Of a stretch of DNA of 64,000 bases, positions 29,333 through 39,413 are shown one piece after another. Below the pieces are notes generated by a model. It saw only the letters and a list, made by a program, of their open reading frames with translations. It did no database searches and was not told the origin of the DNA. Within the stretch, counting starts at the first letter, position 1. Each line of letters begins with the position of its first letter. The translations under genes and the position numbers were made by a program. This DNA is from Bacteroides ovatus (GTDB lineage: Bacteria > Bacteroidota > Bacteroidia > Bacteroidales > Bacteroidaceae): the NCBI GenBank assembly GCA_030844565.1, contig JAUUNK010000002.1:1-64000 (forward strand), written 5' to 3'.

Positions 29333-31282
29333 ATGAAAAGAATATATAAAACAATAGCTTGGCGCTTTTCTCTCTTACTGATGCTGGGGATGGGAATGGT
29401 CTCTTGCGAAGACTATCTGGACAAAGACCCCGATTCCATCGTAGGCGAAGGAGAGGCATTCAAAGACTTTACGAACTTCCAGGGATTTATAGAGGAGATA
29501 TACAATTGCATCCCTGATAAAGAAAAGAATTACTGGACTACCAGTTGGAACTATGGAGACGATGAAATAATGAATCCCAATTCCGATTGGCACATGACAC
29601 ATCAAGTAGACTTGGGTAACTTCTGGGCATGGCAAGCCGATAAGTTGGCACAAGCGGGCTGCTGGCTCGACAAGCCGGCGGGGACTCTCGACCCCAAATC
29701 GCAAGATCCTAAAGCTCATGGCTTGTGGGGACATGCCTGGTATTGCATCCGTAAGGCAAACCTGGGACTGGAAAACCTGGATAAGTTCACTGGTACGCAG
29801 GAAGAAAGAAATCTGCTCGAAGGACAGCTCTACTTTTTCCGTGCATGGTGGCATTTCGAGGTGATGCAATTCTTGGGCGGACTTCCTTATATAGACAGAG
29901 TGTTGTCTTCTTCAGAAACGTTGACCTTACCCCGCCTGAGCTATCAGGAGTGTGCAGACAAGGCAGGTGAAGATTTCCGCAGAGCAGCAGATTTGTTACC
30001 GATAGACTGGGATAAGACTAAACCGGGCAGACCGACTACCAACAAGAACCAGTTGCGCCTGAATAAAATCATGGCTCTGGGCTATCTCGGCAAGAACTAC
30101 CTGTGGGCAGGCAGCCCGTTGATGAAAAACGGCGCACAGACGGGTGGCACGCAGACTTATAATTATGACGAAGAATATTGCCGGAAAGCGGCAGAGGCAT
30201 TTGGTGAATTGCTGACTTTGGTAGAAAGCGGACAAACGCAATATGCGCTGGCAGAGTTTAATTATAAAGACATTTATAACCATGTGAAAGCTGACGGTGC
30301 ACAGACTTGTTTCAGTGACATCTTTTTTTCTTTGAAGCAGTCATGGCAGATGCCAGGTTCTTGTGAAGCTATCTTCCGCGGGCCTTCTGTAGACGCTTGG
30401 ACGCCGACACGCTACAACCTTAGCCGTACTTTCGGTCCTAATCCCATTATGGGACAAGATAATGTGGTACATCAGCCTACGGCGAATTATGTAGAAAACT
30501 ATGGTATGGCAAACGGATTGCCGCTGGACGACCCTGAATCGGGATATAACAAAGAGTATCCTTTCAAGGACCGCGATCCACGTTTCTATCACGATATTAT
30601 TTTCGATGGCTTCAAGTACATCAACGGCAGTCCTTCCGAGGATAAAAAGATGTATCAATACGCCAGCCTCTATACCGGCGGGCCGATGAGAGAAGTTTCT
30701 AATGCCAGCCGCACAGGTTACTTTATACAGAAATTGATTCCACATACCTGTAACGTAGTGGACGAGGTAGACGGATACGGTGCTAATCCGCATGCTTATA
30801 TTCCTTATATGCGTTTAGCGGACATCTATCTGATGTATGCCGAGGCGTGCGGTGCTGTAGGAGGCGCATCTGCGAAAGCCACCAATTATAGCGGAACGGC
30901 AGAAGACGCTATCAACGTATTGCGCGACCGTGTGGGTGCAGGTCATGTGAACTCCAAGTTTACGGCTGATAAAAATAAATTCCTGGACGAAGTACGCCGC
31001 GAACGTGCTGTAGAGCTTTCTTTCGAAGGCTTCCGCTTCAACGACTTGCAACGTTGGTTGCTTCTGACAGAGAAACCTTATACAGAGAAGACCTCGCATG
31101 AGTTCAAGCGTGTGGAAAGCGATGAGTTCTTTACGAAAAACGATCCCAAAGATGCCCGTGTGGCAGAGTTGAAAGAAGTAGTTATTCTCACCCGCCAGTT
31201 CACACAGAAACACTACTGGTTCCCTCTGAAGATTTCGGATACTTCCATGTACGAAGGTCTCGACCAAAATACGGGATGGTAA
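29333..31282 (+). CDS. xusB: SusD-family xylan-binding lipoprotein XusB
   Basis: This 649-residue lipoprotein has a lipobox ending MVSC, then EDYLDKDPDS, the usual SusD start. Helical TPR-like segments follow, with GQLYFFRAWWHFEVMQFLGGLPY near residue 165. The C-terminal end carries FLDEVRRERAVELSFEGFRFNDLQRW, diagnostic for SusD. It starts 12 bp after xusA and is expected to cap that transporter on the surface and bind xylan chains. Confidence 0.93.
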   Translation: MKRIYKTIAWRFSLLLMLGMGMVSCEDYLDKDPDSIVGEGEAFKDFTNFQGFIEEIYNCIPDKEKNYWTTSWNYGDDEIMNPNSDWHMTHQVDLGNFWAWQADKLAQAGCWLDKPAGTLDPKSQDPKAHGLWGHAWYCIRKANLGLENLDKFTGTQEERNLLEGQLYFFRAWWHFEVMQFLGGLPYIDRVLSSSETLTLPRLSYQECADKAGEDFRRAADLLPIDWDKTKPGRPTTNKNQLRLNKIMALGYLGKNYLWAGSPLMKNGAQTGGTQTYNYDEEYCRKAAEAFGELLTLVESGQTQYALAEFNYKDIYNHVKADGAQTCFSDIFFSLKQSWQMPGSCEAIFRGPSVDAWTPTRYNLSRTFGPNPIMGQDNVVHQPTANYVENYGMANGLPLDDPESGYNKEYPFKDRDPRFYHDIIFDGFKYINGSPSEDKKMYQYASLYTGGPMREVSNASRTGYFIQKLIPHTCNVVDEVDGYGANPHAYIPYMRLADIYLMYAEACGAVGGASAKATNYSGTAEDAINVLRDRVGAGHVNSKFTADKNKFLDEVRRERAVELSFEGFRFNDLQRWLLLTEKPYTEKTSHEFKRVESDEFFTKNDPKDARVAELKEVVILTRQFTQKHYWFPLKISDTSMYEGLDQNTGW

Positions 31283-31311
31283 TTAATTGGTTAACCATAA
31301 AAGAATAAACG

Positions 31312-34158
31312 ATGAAATATATACGAACAAGATTCATTTTAAGTGCCATGCTCGCTTTCCCGTTTGCCGGGCTGGGAGCGCAGGAGGTTGCACAGAATGA
31401 TGGGGACTCGCTGACCGCTAAAGACCCGCAAGTGCAGGTTGCTTTCCGCAAAGTGGCGCAAAGCGATTTGTTAGGAGGCGTTTCCGTAGTGAATGTGGAG
31501 GAAATGCAGAAAAAAGATTATACAACCTATAGTCTCGATAATATGTCGGCATACGCGGCAGGCTGGAACGGCAATTCTCTTTGGGGAATGGACGGCGACA
31601 ACGATGGCGGCTATTTAGTGCTGGTGGACGGAGTTCCCCGTGATGCCAACAACGTGTTGCCTTCGGAGATCGCTCAGATTACCTTCCTCAAGGGAGCTTC
31701 GGCAGTGGTGCTTTACGGTAGCAGGGCTGCCAAAGGGGCTATCTACATCACTACCAAACGGGGAGAAGTAAGCGACTTGCGTATCAACGTACGTGCCAAC
31801 ACCGGTTTTCATGTAGCCAAGAGCTATCCTGAATATCTGGGGGCAGCGGAGTACATGACACTTTACAACGAAGCCTTTTTGAATGACGGCGGCGCAGCTT
31901 CTCAGCTTCCTTACAGCGCAGACCAGATATATAACACGGGGCTGGGCACTAACCCTTATCGCTATCCCGATGTGAACTTCTATTCTTCGGACTATATCCG
32001 CAAGGCGTATAACCGTTCGGACGTGACGGCAGAGTTTAATGGAGGAAACCGGCGTGCACGCTTCTATGCAAATATCAACTATTACCGCACGGGAGATGTA
32101 TTCAAGTTTGGCGAAGCGAAAGATAATAATATAAACCGTCTGAGTATCCGCGGTAACGTAGACTTGACCATCAACGACTTTATCACGGCTTTTGTCAATG
32201 CGAACACCACTTTCTACAACTCCCGCAGTGCAAAGGGCGATTATTGGGATGTGGCTTCTACTTTCCGTCCCAATCGTATTTCTCCGCTGATTCCGTTGGA
32301 TTACCTCGATCCGAATGCACAAGCTGCCTTGAAAGCGGCAGGCGCCAGCAGCAACATCATCGACGGCAAGTATTTCTTGAGCGGAACCACTATCGACCGT
32401 ACTAATATTTTCGCCGACTATTATGCAGCAGGCTACAACAAATACACCAGCCGCCAGTTCCAGTTTGATACGGGCGTGAATATTGATTTGAACAAATTGT
32501 TGAAGGGACTTTCGTTCCAGACACAGTTTGCAGTGGACTATGCCACTTCCTACAACACCTCTTTCGACAACACGTATGCTATATATATGCCTACATGGTC
32601 CACTTATAACGGAAAAGAAGTTATCGTGGGATTGGAGAAAGACGGAGTGGACAAGAAATCGGGTGTGCAGAACGTGGGAGGCAGCAGTGACCGGCAGACC
32701 ATTCTATTCTCCGGACAGTTCAATTATGTCCGTACTTTCGCCGATGTACACCATGTTTCGGCAATGCTGATAGCCAATGGGTATCAACGCACGCAATCGG
32801 AAGAGTATCATAGGAAAAGTAATACGAACCTGGGTGTTCAGTTGGGCTATAATTATGGGAACAAGTACTATGCTGATTTCGGTATGGCAGTGGTTCATTC
32901 CGCCAAGCTGGCGGAAGGCCACCGGCAGGCATTGTCGCCTTCGCTGACCCTTGGCTGGAGATTGAGCAAAGAAAGCTTCCTTGCCGACTCTCCGGTGGTG
33001 GACGATTTGATGCTGAGCGTATCCGGTAGCATCCTGCATACCGATTTGGACATCAGCGACTACTATATGTATAGCAACAATTTTACTCAGGGAGGTTGGT
33101 TCAGTTGGAACGACGGTAATGGATACAAAGCCACCTATCCGGTGCATGGCGACAATGAAGAACTGGGTTTCATCAAGCGGAAAGAGATTTCTGTAAACTT
33201 GCGCACTTCGCTATGGAAGAAGATGATTACGGCAGACGCTTCTTTCTTCATCAACTCGATGGAGGGATTGCTGATTGAGCCGTCCACCCTGTTCCCCAAC
33301 TATTTTTCCAGTTATTATCCGGAAGCATCCTTCGTGCCGTATGTCAACTTCAACAACAACCGCCGTATGGGATTCGATTTCAATGTTAACTTCAACAAGC
33401 GGCTGGGTGCGGTAGATTTCTCGGCAGGTGTGACGGGAACGTACTATACGACTAAAGCCACTCAACGTGACGAGAACAATGAGTATGCTTATCAAAATCG
33501 CGAAGGACGTCCTCTCGATGGCATCTGGGGTTTGAAGAGCGACGGACTCTTCCAAAGCCAGGCGGAGATAGACAAAGCTCCGGTACAGAAGTTCGGAAGC
33601 ACGGTTCGCCCGGGCGACATCAAATACGTAGACCAGAACGGTGACAATGTGATTGATAACAAAGATGTAGTCTATTTAGGTAAAGGCGGATGGTATGGTT
33701 CCCCCTTTAGCATGGGTGTGAACCTGACTGCAAAGTGGAATAACTTCACCCTGTTTGTACTGGGAACCGGAAGCTTCGGCTCTTATGCCATGAAGAACAA
33801 TTCTTATTGGTGGGTACATGGCGATGGCAAATACTCCGCAGCCGTGCGCGATCGCTGGACGCCCGAAACGGCAGCGACAGCCACTTATCCCCGCCTGACT
33901 ACCGAAAGCGGCAGCAACAACTTCCAGAATTCGGACTTCTGGATGTATAAGACGAACGCTTTCCATCTAGCGAAGGTACAGTTGACGTATGACTTGCCGC
34001 AAAGTGTATTGCGCAATTCCTTTATTCACGGCGTATCGGCTTACATCAGCGGGACGGACCTGCTGACGATAGCCAAAGAACGCGAGCTATTGGAAATGAG
34101 TGTGGGCAGTGCTCCGAAGACCCGTTTCTATAACCTGGGTGTGAAACTAACCTTCTAA
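31312..34158 (+). CDS. xusC: Second SusC-family transporter XusC, short N-terminus
   Basis: This 948-residue SusC-like protein has a signal peptide ending GLGAQ. Unlike xusA it has no carboxypeptidase-like domain and no canonical EVVVVGYG box. After about 40 residues it goes straight into QVQVAFRKVAQSDLLGGVSV and the plug, with GGYLVLVDGVPRD, LKGASAVVLYGSRAAKGAIYITTKRG and then the barrel, ending NLGVKLTF. VQVAFRKV may serve as a TonB box. Second SusC members of this shape are usual in xus clusters; whether this one pairs only with XusD is not known from sequence. Confidence 0.92.
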   Translation: MKYIRTRFILSAMLAFPFAGLGAQEVAQNDGDSLTAKDPQVQVAFRKVAQSDLLGGVSVVNVEEMQKKDYTTYSLDNMSAYAAGWNGNSLWGMDGDNDGGYLVLVDGVPRDANNVLPSEIAQITFLKGASAVVLYGSRAAKGAIYITTKRGEVSDLRINVRANTGFHVAKSYPEYLGAAEYMTLYNEAFLNDGGAASQLPYSADQIYNTGLGTNPYRYPDVNFYSSDYIRKAYNRSDVTAEFNGGNRRARFYANINYYRTGDVFKFGEAKDNNINRLSIRGNVDLTINDFITAFVNANTTFYNSRSAKGDYWDVASTFRPNRISPLIPLDYLDPNAQAALKAAGASSNIIDGKYFLSGTTIDRTNIFADYYAAGYNKYTSRQFQFDTGVNIDLNKLLKGLSFQTQFAVDYATSYNTSFDNTYAIYMPTWSTYNGKEVIVGLEKDGVDKKSGVQNVGGSSDRQTILFSGQFNYVRTFADVHHVSAMLIANGYQRTQSEEYHRKSNTNLGVQLGYNYGNKYYADFGMAVVHSAKLAEGHRQALSPSLTLGWRLSKESFLADSPVVDDLMLSVSGSILHTDLDISDYYMYSNNFTQGGWFSWNDGNGYKATYPVHGDNEELGFIKRKEISVNLRTSLWKKMITADASFFINSMEGLLIEPSTLFPNYFSSYYPEASFVPYVNFNNNRRMGFDFNVNFNKRLGAVDFSAGVTGTYYTTKATQRDENNEYAYQNREGRPLDGIWGLKSDGLFQSQAEIDKAPVQKFGSTVRPGDIKYVDQNGDNVIDNKDVVYLGKGGWYGSPFSMGVNLTAKWNNFTLFVLGTGSFGSYAMKNNSYWWVHGDGKYSAAVRDRWTPETAATATYPRLTTESGSNNFQNSDFWMYKTNAFHLAKVQLTYDLPQSVLRNSFIHGVSAYISGTDLLTIAKERELLEMSVGSAPKTRFYNLGVKLTF

Positions 34159-34171
34159 ACAGAAAGAAATT

Positions 34172-35944
34172 ATGAAAAGTATAATAAAATATTTGATTTT
34201 CTTGTTGCCGTTGACTGCCTGTGACGACCTTTTTGAGCCGGCAATCGAAAACAACCGGGATCTTCCCTCCATGTATGAAGATCCGACGTATGCCGACGGC
34301 ATCCTGGGCGACGCCTATATCTTGCTTCCCTATCCATCCGCTCCTACTTCGGATGTGGCAACGGACGATGCGGTGACAAACGACCGTGAAGATAACTACT
34401 TGAAAATAACTACCGGTTCCTGGAGTTCGGATAACGACCCGTTGACCCAGTGGAAAGACCGCCGGGCAGCTATCCAGTATTTGAATATATTCCTTGAGAA
34501 TGCCGACCGCGTAATCTGGAGTAAAGAGGAAAATGTACGTGCCCTTTTTGCTGACCGCATGAAAGGAGAAGCCTATGGACTCCGGGCTTTGCAGATGCTC
34601 TATTTGTTGCAGGCACACGGCGGATGGACCGCAGACGGACGTTTGCTGGGTGTTCCCAACCTGACAGCTTCGGAGAATACCTTCTCTGACTTCAATCAGC
34701 CGCGTAATACTTTCCAGGAGTGCATTCAGCAGATAATGGACGACGTGGCACAAGCGACGGAATTGCTTCCGTTGGATTATGGCGACTTAACATCGGATGC
34801 CGATGTTCCTGCCAAATATCAAGCCACCGGAATAAGCGCCAATGTTTATAACCGTGCCAATGGCGATATTGCCCGCGGACGTATGACAGGACGTATTGCA
34901 GAGGCCATCCGTGCACAAGCCGCTTTGCTGGCGGCAAGCCCCGCTTTTTCCGACGGAACGGATGTTAGTTGGGAAGATGCAGCCAATTATGCTGCTGTCG
35001 TGTTGGACCGCATCAATGGTGTGAGTGGTCTTTCATCTGCCGGATTGGCGTGGTATACGAAAGACCAGGTGGATAATCTGGGTTCGGGAATCAATCCCGC
35101 AGAGATTATCTGGAGAGGAACCATCGAAACTAATAATACCTTGGAAGCAAGCAACTTCCCTCCTTCATTGCGTGGAACAGGACGTATCAACCCCACTCAG
35201 AATCTGGTGGATGCTTTTCCTGCCGTAAATGGATACCCCATTTCAGACGACAGAAGCGAGTATGATGCAACTCATCCTTATGACAACCGCGATCCGCGCC
35301 TGACAACATATATCCTGGTGAATGGCGGAAAGCAGGGAACGGATGATACGGAGATTATCACAGGAACGTATGGAACCAACAACGATGTGTTGAACCGGGA
35401 AAGCGGCTATTCCACCCGTACCGGCTATTATCTGCGCAAACTGATGCGTTCCGATTGTAATCCTCACCCCGATTACAACACCACACAGAAGCATTATACC
35501 AAGCGCATCCGTTATACTGAAATCTTCCTAGCTTATGCCGAAGCAGCCAATGAGGCTTGGGGACCCACAGGCAAAGGAAGCCATAGTTACAGCGCTTACG
35601 ACGTGATAAAGGCCATCCGTCAGCGTGCCGGAATTGGACGCGATAACGGAGACCCTTATCTCGAGAGCGTGAAAGGAAACAAGGAACAGATGCGCCACCT
35701 GATTCGTAACGAACGCCGCCTGGAGCTTTGCTTTGAAAACATCCGCTTCTGGGATTTGCGTCGCTGGAAGGCCGACCTGAACGAGACAGCCAAGGGAATA
35801 CAGATAGACCAGACAGAGGGCGCTTTGCGTTATACGCCGCTCGAAGTGGAAACGCGCAACTACAAGGATTATATGTATTATGGTCCCATTCCTTACGGAG
35901 AAATGCTAAAATGGACTAATCTGGAACAGAACAAGGGTTGGTAA
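34172..35944 (+). CDS. xusD: Second SusD-family lipoprotein XusD
   Basis: This 590-residue lipoprotein has a short signal peptide and a lipobox ending LTAC, then DDLFEPAIENNRD. Mid-protein helices include MKGEAYGLRALQMLYLLQAHGG. The C-terminal half holds HLIRNERRLELCFENIRFWDLRRWK, the SusD end motif, and the protein finishes LEQNKGW. It starts 13 bp after xusC. By position it is the surface partner of XusC. Confidence 0.92.
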   Translation: MKSIIKYLIFLLPLTACDDLFEPAIENNRDLPSMYEDPTYADGILGDAYILLPYPSAPTSDVATDDAVTNDREDNYLKITTGSWSSDNDPLTQWKDRRAAIQYLNIFLENADRVIWSKEENVRALFADRMKGEAYGLRALQMLYLLQAHGGWTADGRLLGVPNLTASENTFSDFNQPRNTFQECIQQIMDDVAQATELLPLDYGDLTSDADVPAKYQATGISANVYNRANGDIARGRMTGRIAEAIRAQAALLAASPAFSDGTDVSWEDAANYAAVVLDRINGVSGLSSAGLAWYTKDQVDNLGSGINPAEIIWRGTIETNNTLEASNFPPSLRGTGRINPTQNLVDAFPAVNGYPISDDRSEYDATHPYDNRDPRLTTYILVNGGKQGTDDTEIITGTYGTNNDVLNRESGYSTRTGYYLRKLMRSDCNPHPDYNTTQKHYTKRIRYTEIFLAYAEAANEAWGPTGKGSHSYSAYDVIKAIRQRAGIGRDNGDPYLESVKGNKEQMRHLIRNERRLELCFENIRFWDLRRWKADLNETAKGIQIDQTEGALRYTPLEVETRNYKDYMYYGPIPYGEMLKWTNLEQNKGW

Positions 35945-35976
35945 GTTGAATAATAAAATGCTAAATAACAATAGAT

Positions 35977-37029
35977 ATGAAACTGTTTAAAACTATACTT
36001 TTTATGGGAATGGCTGCTATACTGGCAACCTCTTGTAAGAATCAAGATATTGACTTTCCCGACTATGAAGGAGGGGTGACGGTCTATTTCTCTCATCAAT
36101 ATCCGGTGCGTACATTGGTGATGGGGGAAGACACCTACGACACCTCGCTCGACAATGCTCACAAATGCAAGATTATGGCTACGATGGGCGGTGCCTACAA
36201 GGGCAAAAATATCAAGGTGGAAGTGGCGGTAGACAATACCTTGACCGACAACCTCTACTTTGAAAACGGTTCTCCGGTGAAGCCCATGCCTTCGGACTAT
36301 TATTCGCTTGCCGGCAACACGCTCGATTATGGCGGAAATTATATGGGAGGAGTAGAAGTGCAGTTTACCGATGCTTTCTTTGCCGACCCTGCCGCTTTGC
36401 AGAATACCTACGTGATACCTCTCGTGATGAAAAGTCAGACAGGTGCCGATTTCATTTCTACCGGCACTCCGTTGATAGAAGGTTCTACGCCCTCCCGTTG
36501 TGACGCTTCGGCATGGGACGTGAATCCGATGGATTATGTGCTCTTCTGCGTGAAATATATCAATACGTGGCATGCCAGCTACCTGCGCCGCGGCGTAGAC
36601 CAGATTACGGAGAATGGAAAGACAACTACCAATGTGCGTCACGAACAATATGTAGAAAAAGACGAAGTATGCTACCTAAAGACTGCTACGCTTGATGCGG
36701 CAGTCTTCCCCGTAAGCACAACGGTATCTGTGATGGATTCCGACGGCAAGCCTACTGTGAAAACACTGACTTGCAACATGCGCCTGAACTTTAATGATAA
36801 GGGCGAATGCACCATCAGCTCCGATTCTCCCGAATATCCGGCAAGCGGCAACGGTAAGTTCGTGAAGCGTGGCGAAAAGAAAAGCTGGGGCAACCAAGAC
36901 CGTGATGCGCTTTATCTGGAGTATAACATCGACTTCGCAGGGAAAAAGTATGCTACCAAAGATACATTGGTTGTACAAGCCCGCGGCGTTGCCTACGAGG
37001 AGTTTGTTCCCACATATCAGGCTAATTAA
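35977..37029 (+). CDS. xusE: Surface glycan-binding lipoprotein XusE (DUF1735/DUF5627)
   Basis: This 350-residue lipoprotein has a lipobox ending ATSC followed by KNQDIDFPDYEGG. The N-terminal 160 residues match the DUF1735-type fold (VTVYFSHQYPVRTLVMGED onward). The C-terminal part, from MDYVLFCVKYINTWHASYLRRG to LVVQARGVAYEEF, matches DUF5627. In xus clusters the gene at this position encodes a surface protein that binds xylan. It lies 32 bp after xusD and 13 bp before the GH10 gene. Confidence 0.85.
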   Translation: MKLFKTILFMGMAAILATSCKNQDIDFPDYEGGVTVYFSHQYPVRTLVMGEDTYDTSLDNAHKCKIMATMGGAYKGKNIKVEVAVDNTLTDNLYFENGSPVKPMPSDYYSLAGNTLDYGGNYMGGVEVQFTDAFFADPAALQNTYVIPLVMKSQTGADFISTGTPLIEGSTPSRCDASAWDVNPMDYVLFCVKYINTWHASYLRRGVDQITENGKTTTNVRHEQYVEKDEVCYLKTATLDAAVFPVSTTVSVMDSDGKPTVKTLTCNMRLNFNDKGECTISSDSPEYPASGNGKFVKRGEKKSWGNQDRDALYLEYNIDFAGKKYATKDTLVVQARGVAYEEFVPTYQAN

Positions 37030-37042
37030 TCTTTAAATCGAG

Positions 37043-39301
37043 ATGAATATGAAATACTATAATAAACTCTTATTTGCGGTGGCTCTGCCGGCAATGCTGG
37101 CTTCCTGCGCGGATGCCGACTTGGTGGAGTACACCACAGAAAAACCCGAGAAACTGGCGGAATATGAGTATCTCAATGCTTATGATGCGCTAAAGACGTA
37201 TATAGACCGCGCTGCCTATCCTAATTTTAAGTTAGGAGGCGGCGTCAATGGCGATGAATTCCTGAAAGGCGAACTAGTGTATGCACTCGCTAGTTCTAAC
37301 TACGATGAAATAACCTTCGGCAACGCCATGAAGTATGATGCCTGCGTAAAGGATGATGGTTCGATGGATTTCTCGCAAGTAGCCTCTCTGGTAGAAAAAG
37401 CAAAGGGCGCAGGATTGACCATCTATGGGCACACATTGGCTTGGCATTCACAGCAACGACCCGACTATCTGAACAGCCTCATAGCTCCGACGGTGATTCC
37501 GGGAGGAGGGGCAGGAGGCAACGGAGGCTATTGCCTCGTCCTGCACAATGAAGCAGAGCAAGGGAATGTATGGGATGCGCAAGTGTTTTACACCTTTGAC
37601 AACGTGCTGTCACAAGGCGTCACTTATACACTTACCTGTAAAGCTAAGGCTACGGAAGAGACGGCGATAGAGGTATACACGCAGGGAGATTCACAAGGCT
37701 ATCCGGGTTCGTTCTCTGTGGGGACTGAATGGACTTCTGTTAGCTTCCCGTTTACTCCCGGCGATGGAACAACTAATAAGATAGCTCTTAACTTTGGCAA
37801 GTTCGTGGGAAAAGTTTATATCGACGATGTATCAGTGACCGCTGCCGGTTCTTCGGACAACCTGGTGCACAACGGCGACTTTGAAGAAGGAAATATCAAT
37901 GGCTGGCGGAGCTGGTCGAATAACTTTGAGAATGTTTCGGAAGACGGCGAAGGATACAGCGCTGGCGGAGGCGGAGGAATTAAGTTGGTAGAGTTGATTG
38001 CCGACGGCGATTTTGAAGCAGGTAATGAAGCCAACTATCAGAAGAACGGTGCGGCTACTATGGAATACACCGCTGCCGGACAAGGCTCTGACGGCAAAGG
38101 CCGTGCTGTAAAGGTGACCAATCCAGCCATACAGGAGAATGACTACGGAGCTCAGTTTATATTCTTCTTCTCTCCCCAGGCAGTGGAAGGCGAGACATAC
38201 GAATTTAGCGTGGACGTCCGTGCAGATGTGCCGACTTCTTTCGGTACACAGGCGCAAACAACTCCCGGTGCTTATTTATATTGGAAGATGTTTGGAGACA
38301 TCAATGTAACCACCGAATGGCAGACTTTCAAAGCCACCGTCACCATCAATGCCGATTTGATAGGGCTGGGTGCGGTGTCCTTTAATCTGGGCAAGACGGC
38401 TACTTCTTTCTACTTCGACAATCTTTCGTTTAAGAAGGAAGTGGAGGAGACAGGCGGTGACATCATCATTGAGCAGACTCCGGAGGAAAAAGCAGATACT
38501 CTCACCTGGGCTATGGACAAGTGGATAAAAGGTATGATGGAAGCTTGTGAAGGCAATGTCACAACGTGGGATGTAGTGAACGAAGCTATCTCCGGCGGAG
38601 GCAACGATGGCGAAGGCTTCTATGTGCTGCAATCGGCTAAAAATGTTTCCGAAGAAGATGCCCAGAAAAACTTCTATTGGCAAGACTACCTGGGAAGCGA
38701 AGGCTATGTACGCACTGTCGTTGGGCTGGCACGTAAATACTTTGCTGAATATGGCGGCAATCCTTCGGACTTGAAGCTCTTTATCAATGACTACAACCTC
38801 GAATCGGACTGGGATAATAATAAGAAAGTGAAGAGCTTGATTCATTGGATAGAAAAATGGGAGGCTGACGGCGTGACGAAGATTGACGGTATCGGCACGC
38901 AGATGCACGTTTCTTGCTATGCCAATTCTGACACGCAGCAGAAGAAAGAAGAACATGTGGTGAAGATGTTCGAACTGCTGGCAGCTTCGGGCAAGCTGAT
39001 TAAGATTTCCGAGCTCGACATGGGCTACATAGACGCTAACGGCAATGAAGTGAAGACGGTGAATATGACCGAAGAACAACATAAAGCTATGGCGGACTAC
39101 TACAAGTTCATCGTACAGAAGTATCTGGAGATTATTCCTGCCGCCCAACAATACGGCATCACAGCGTGGGCTATAACGGACAGTCCCGATGCCGAAAATT
39201 CTTACTGGCGGAAAGGACAACCTATCGGACTGTGGGATTTGAATTATAACCGCAAGCACACGTACGCAGGCTTTGCCGACGGACTGGCGGGAAAGAAATA
39301 G
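37043..39301 (+). CDS. xyn10C: GH10 endo-beta-1,4-xylanase with inserted CBM4-type modules
   Basis: This 752-residue surface lipoprotein (lipobox ending LASC) has a GH10 barrel split in two. The first part, about residues 60-148, contains NAMKYDACV and GHTLAWHSQQRPDYL. An insertion of about 330 residues follows with two jelly-roll modules, marked by NLVHNGDFEEGNINGW and ELIADGDFEAGNEANYQ. The barrel resumes near residue 475. The acid/base is Glu514 (WDVVNEAI) and the nucleophile Glu657 (ISELDMGY). This architecture is known from the xylanase of xus clusters (Xyn10C and its B. intestinalis homologue); the insert binds xylan. It should make the first cuts in xylan at the surface. Confidence 0.95.
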   Translation: MNMKYYNKLLFAVALPAMLASCADADLVEYTTEKPEKLAEYEYLNAYDALKTYIDRAAYPNFKLGGGVNGDEFLKGELVYALASSNYDEITFGNAMKYDACVKDDGSMDFSQVASLVEKAKGAGLTIYGHTLAWHSQQRPDYLNSLIAPTVIPGGGAGGNGGYCLVLHNEAEQGNVWDAQVFYTFDNVLSQGVTYTLTCKAKATEETAIEVYTQGDSQGYPGSFSVGTEWTSVSFPFTPGDGTTNKIALNFGKFVGKVYIDDVSVTAAGSSDNLVHNGDFEEGNINGWRSWSNNFENVSEDGEGYSAGGGGGIKLVELIADGDFEAGNEANYQKNGAATMEYTAAGQGSDGKGRAVKVTNPAIQENDYGAQFIFFFSPQAVEGETYEFSVDVRADVPTSFGTQAQTTPGAYLYWKMFGDINVTTEWQTFKATVTINADLIGLGAVSFNLGKTATSFYFDNLSFKKEVEETGGDIIIEQTPEEKADTLTWAMDKWIKGMMEACEGNVTTWDVVNEAISGGGNDGEGFYVLQSAKNVSEEDAQKNFYWQDYLGSEGYVRTVVGLARKYFAEYGGNPSDLKLFINDYNLESDWDNNKKVKSLIHWIEKWEADGVTKIDGIGTQMHVSCYANSDTQQKKEEHVVKMFELLAASGKLIKISELDMGYIDANGNEVKTVNMTEEQHKAMADYYKFIVQKYLEIIPAAQQYGITAWAITDSPDAENSYWRKGQPIGLWDLNYNRKHTYAGFADGLAGKK

Positions 39302-39327
39302 GAGTATTCACTTGCCTGTGAAATGAA

Positions 39328-39385
39328 TATCTGCATGGTTTCTCTTCTTTCTGCGAAGAAATGGAACCATGCAGATAACTCTTTT
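39328..39385 (+). terminator. Hairpin and T-run between the GH10 and GH43 genes
   Basis: A 13-bp perfect inverted repeat (TATCTGCATGGTT / AACCATGCAGATA) with a 24-base loop is followed by CTCTTTTT. It probably reduces read-through from the xus operon into the GH43 gene. Confidence 0.65.
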
Positions 39386-39413
39386 TACAGTACCTAATAG
39401 CGCTTTTTTAGAA

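Noticed and set aside
39369..39413. Longer N-terminus for the GH43 gene
   Set aside because: It starts within the hairpin arm and would bury the lipobox.
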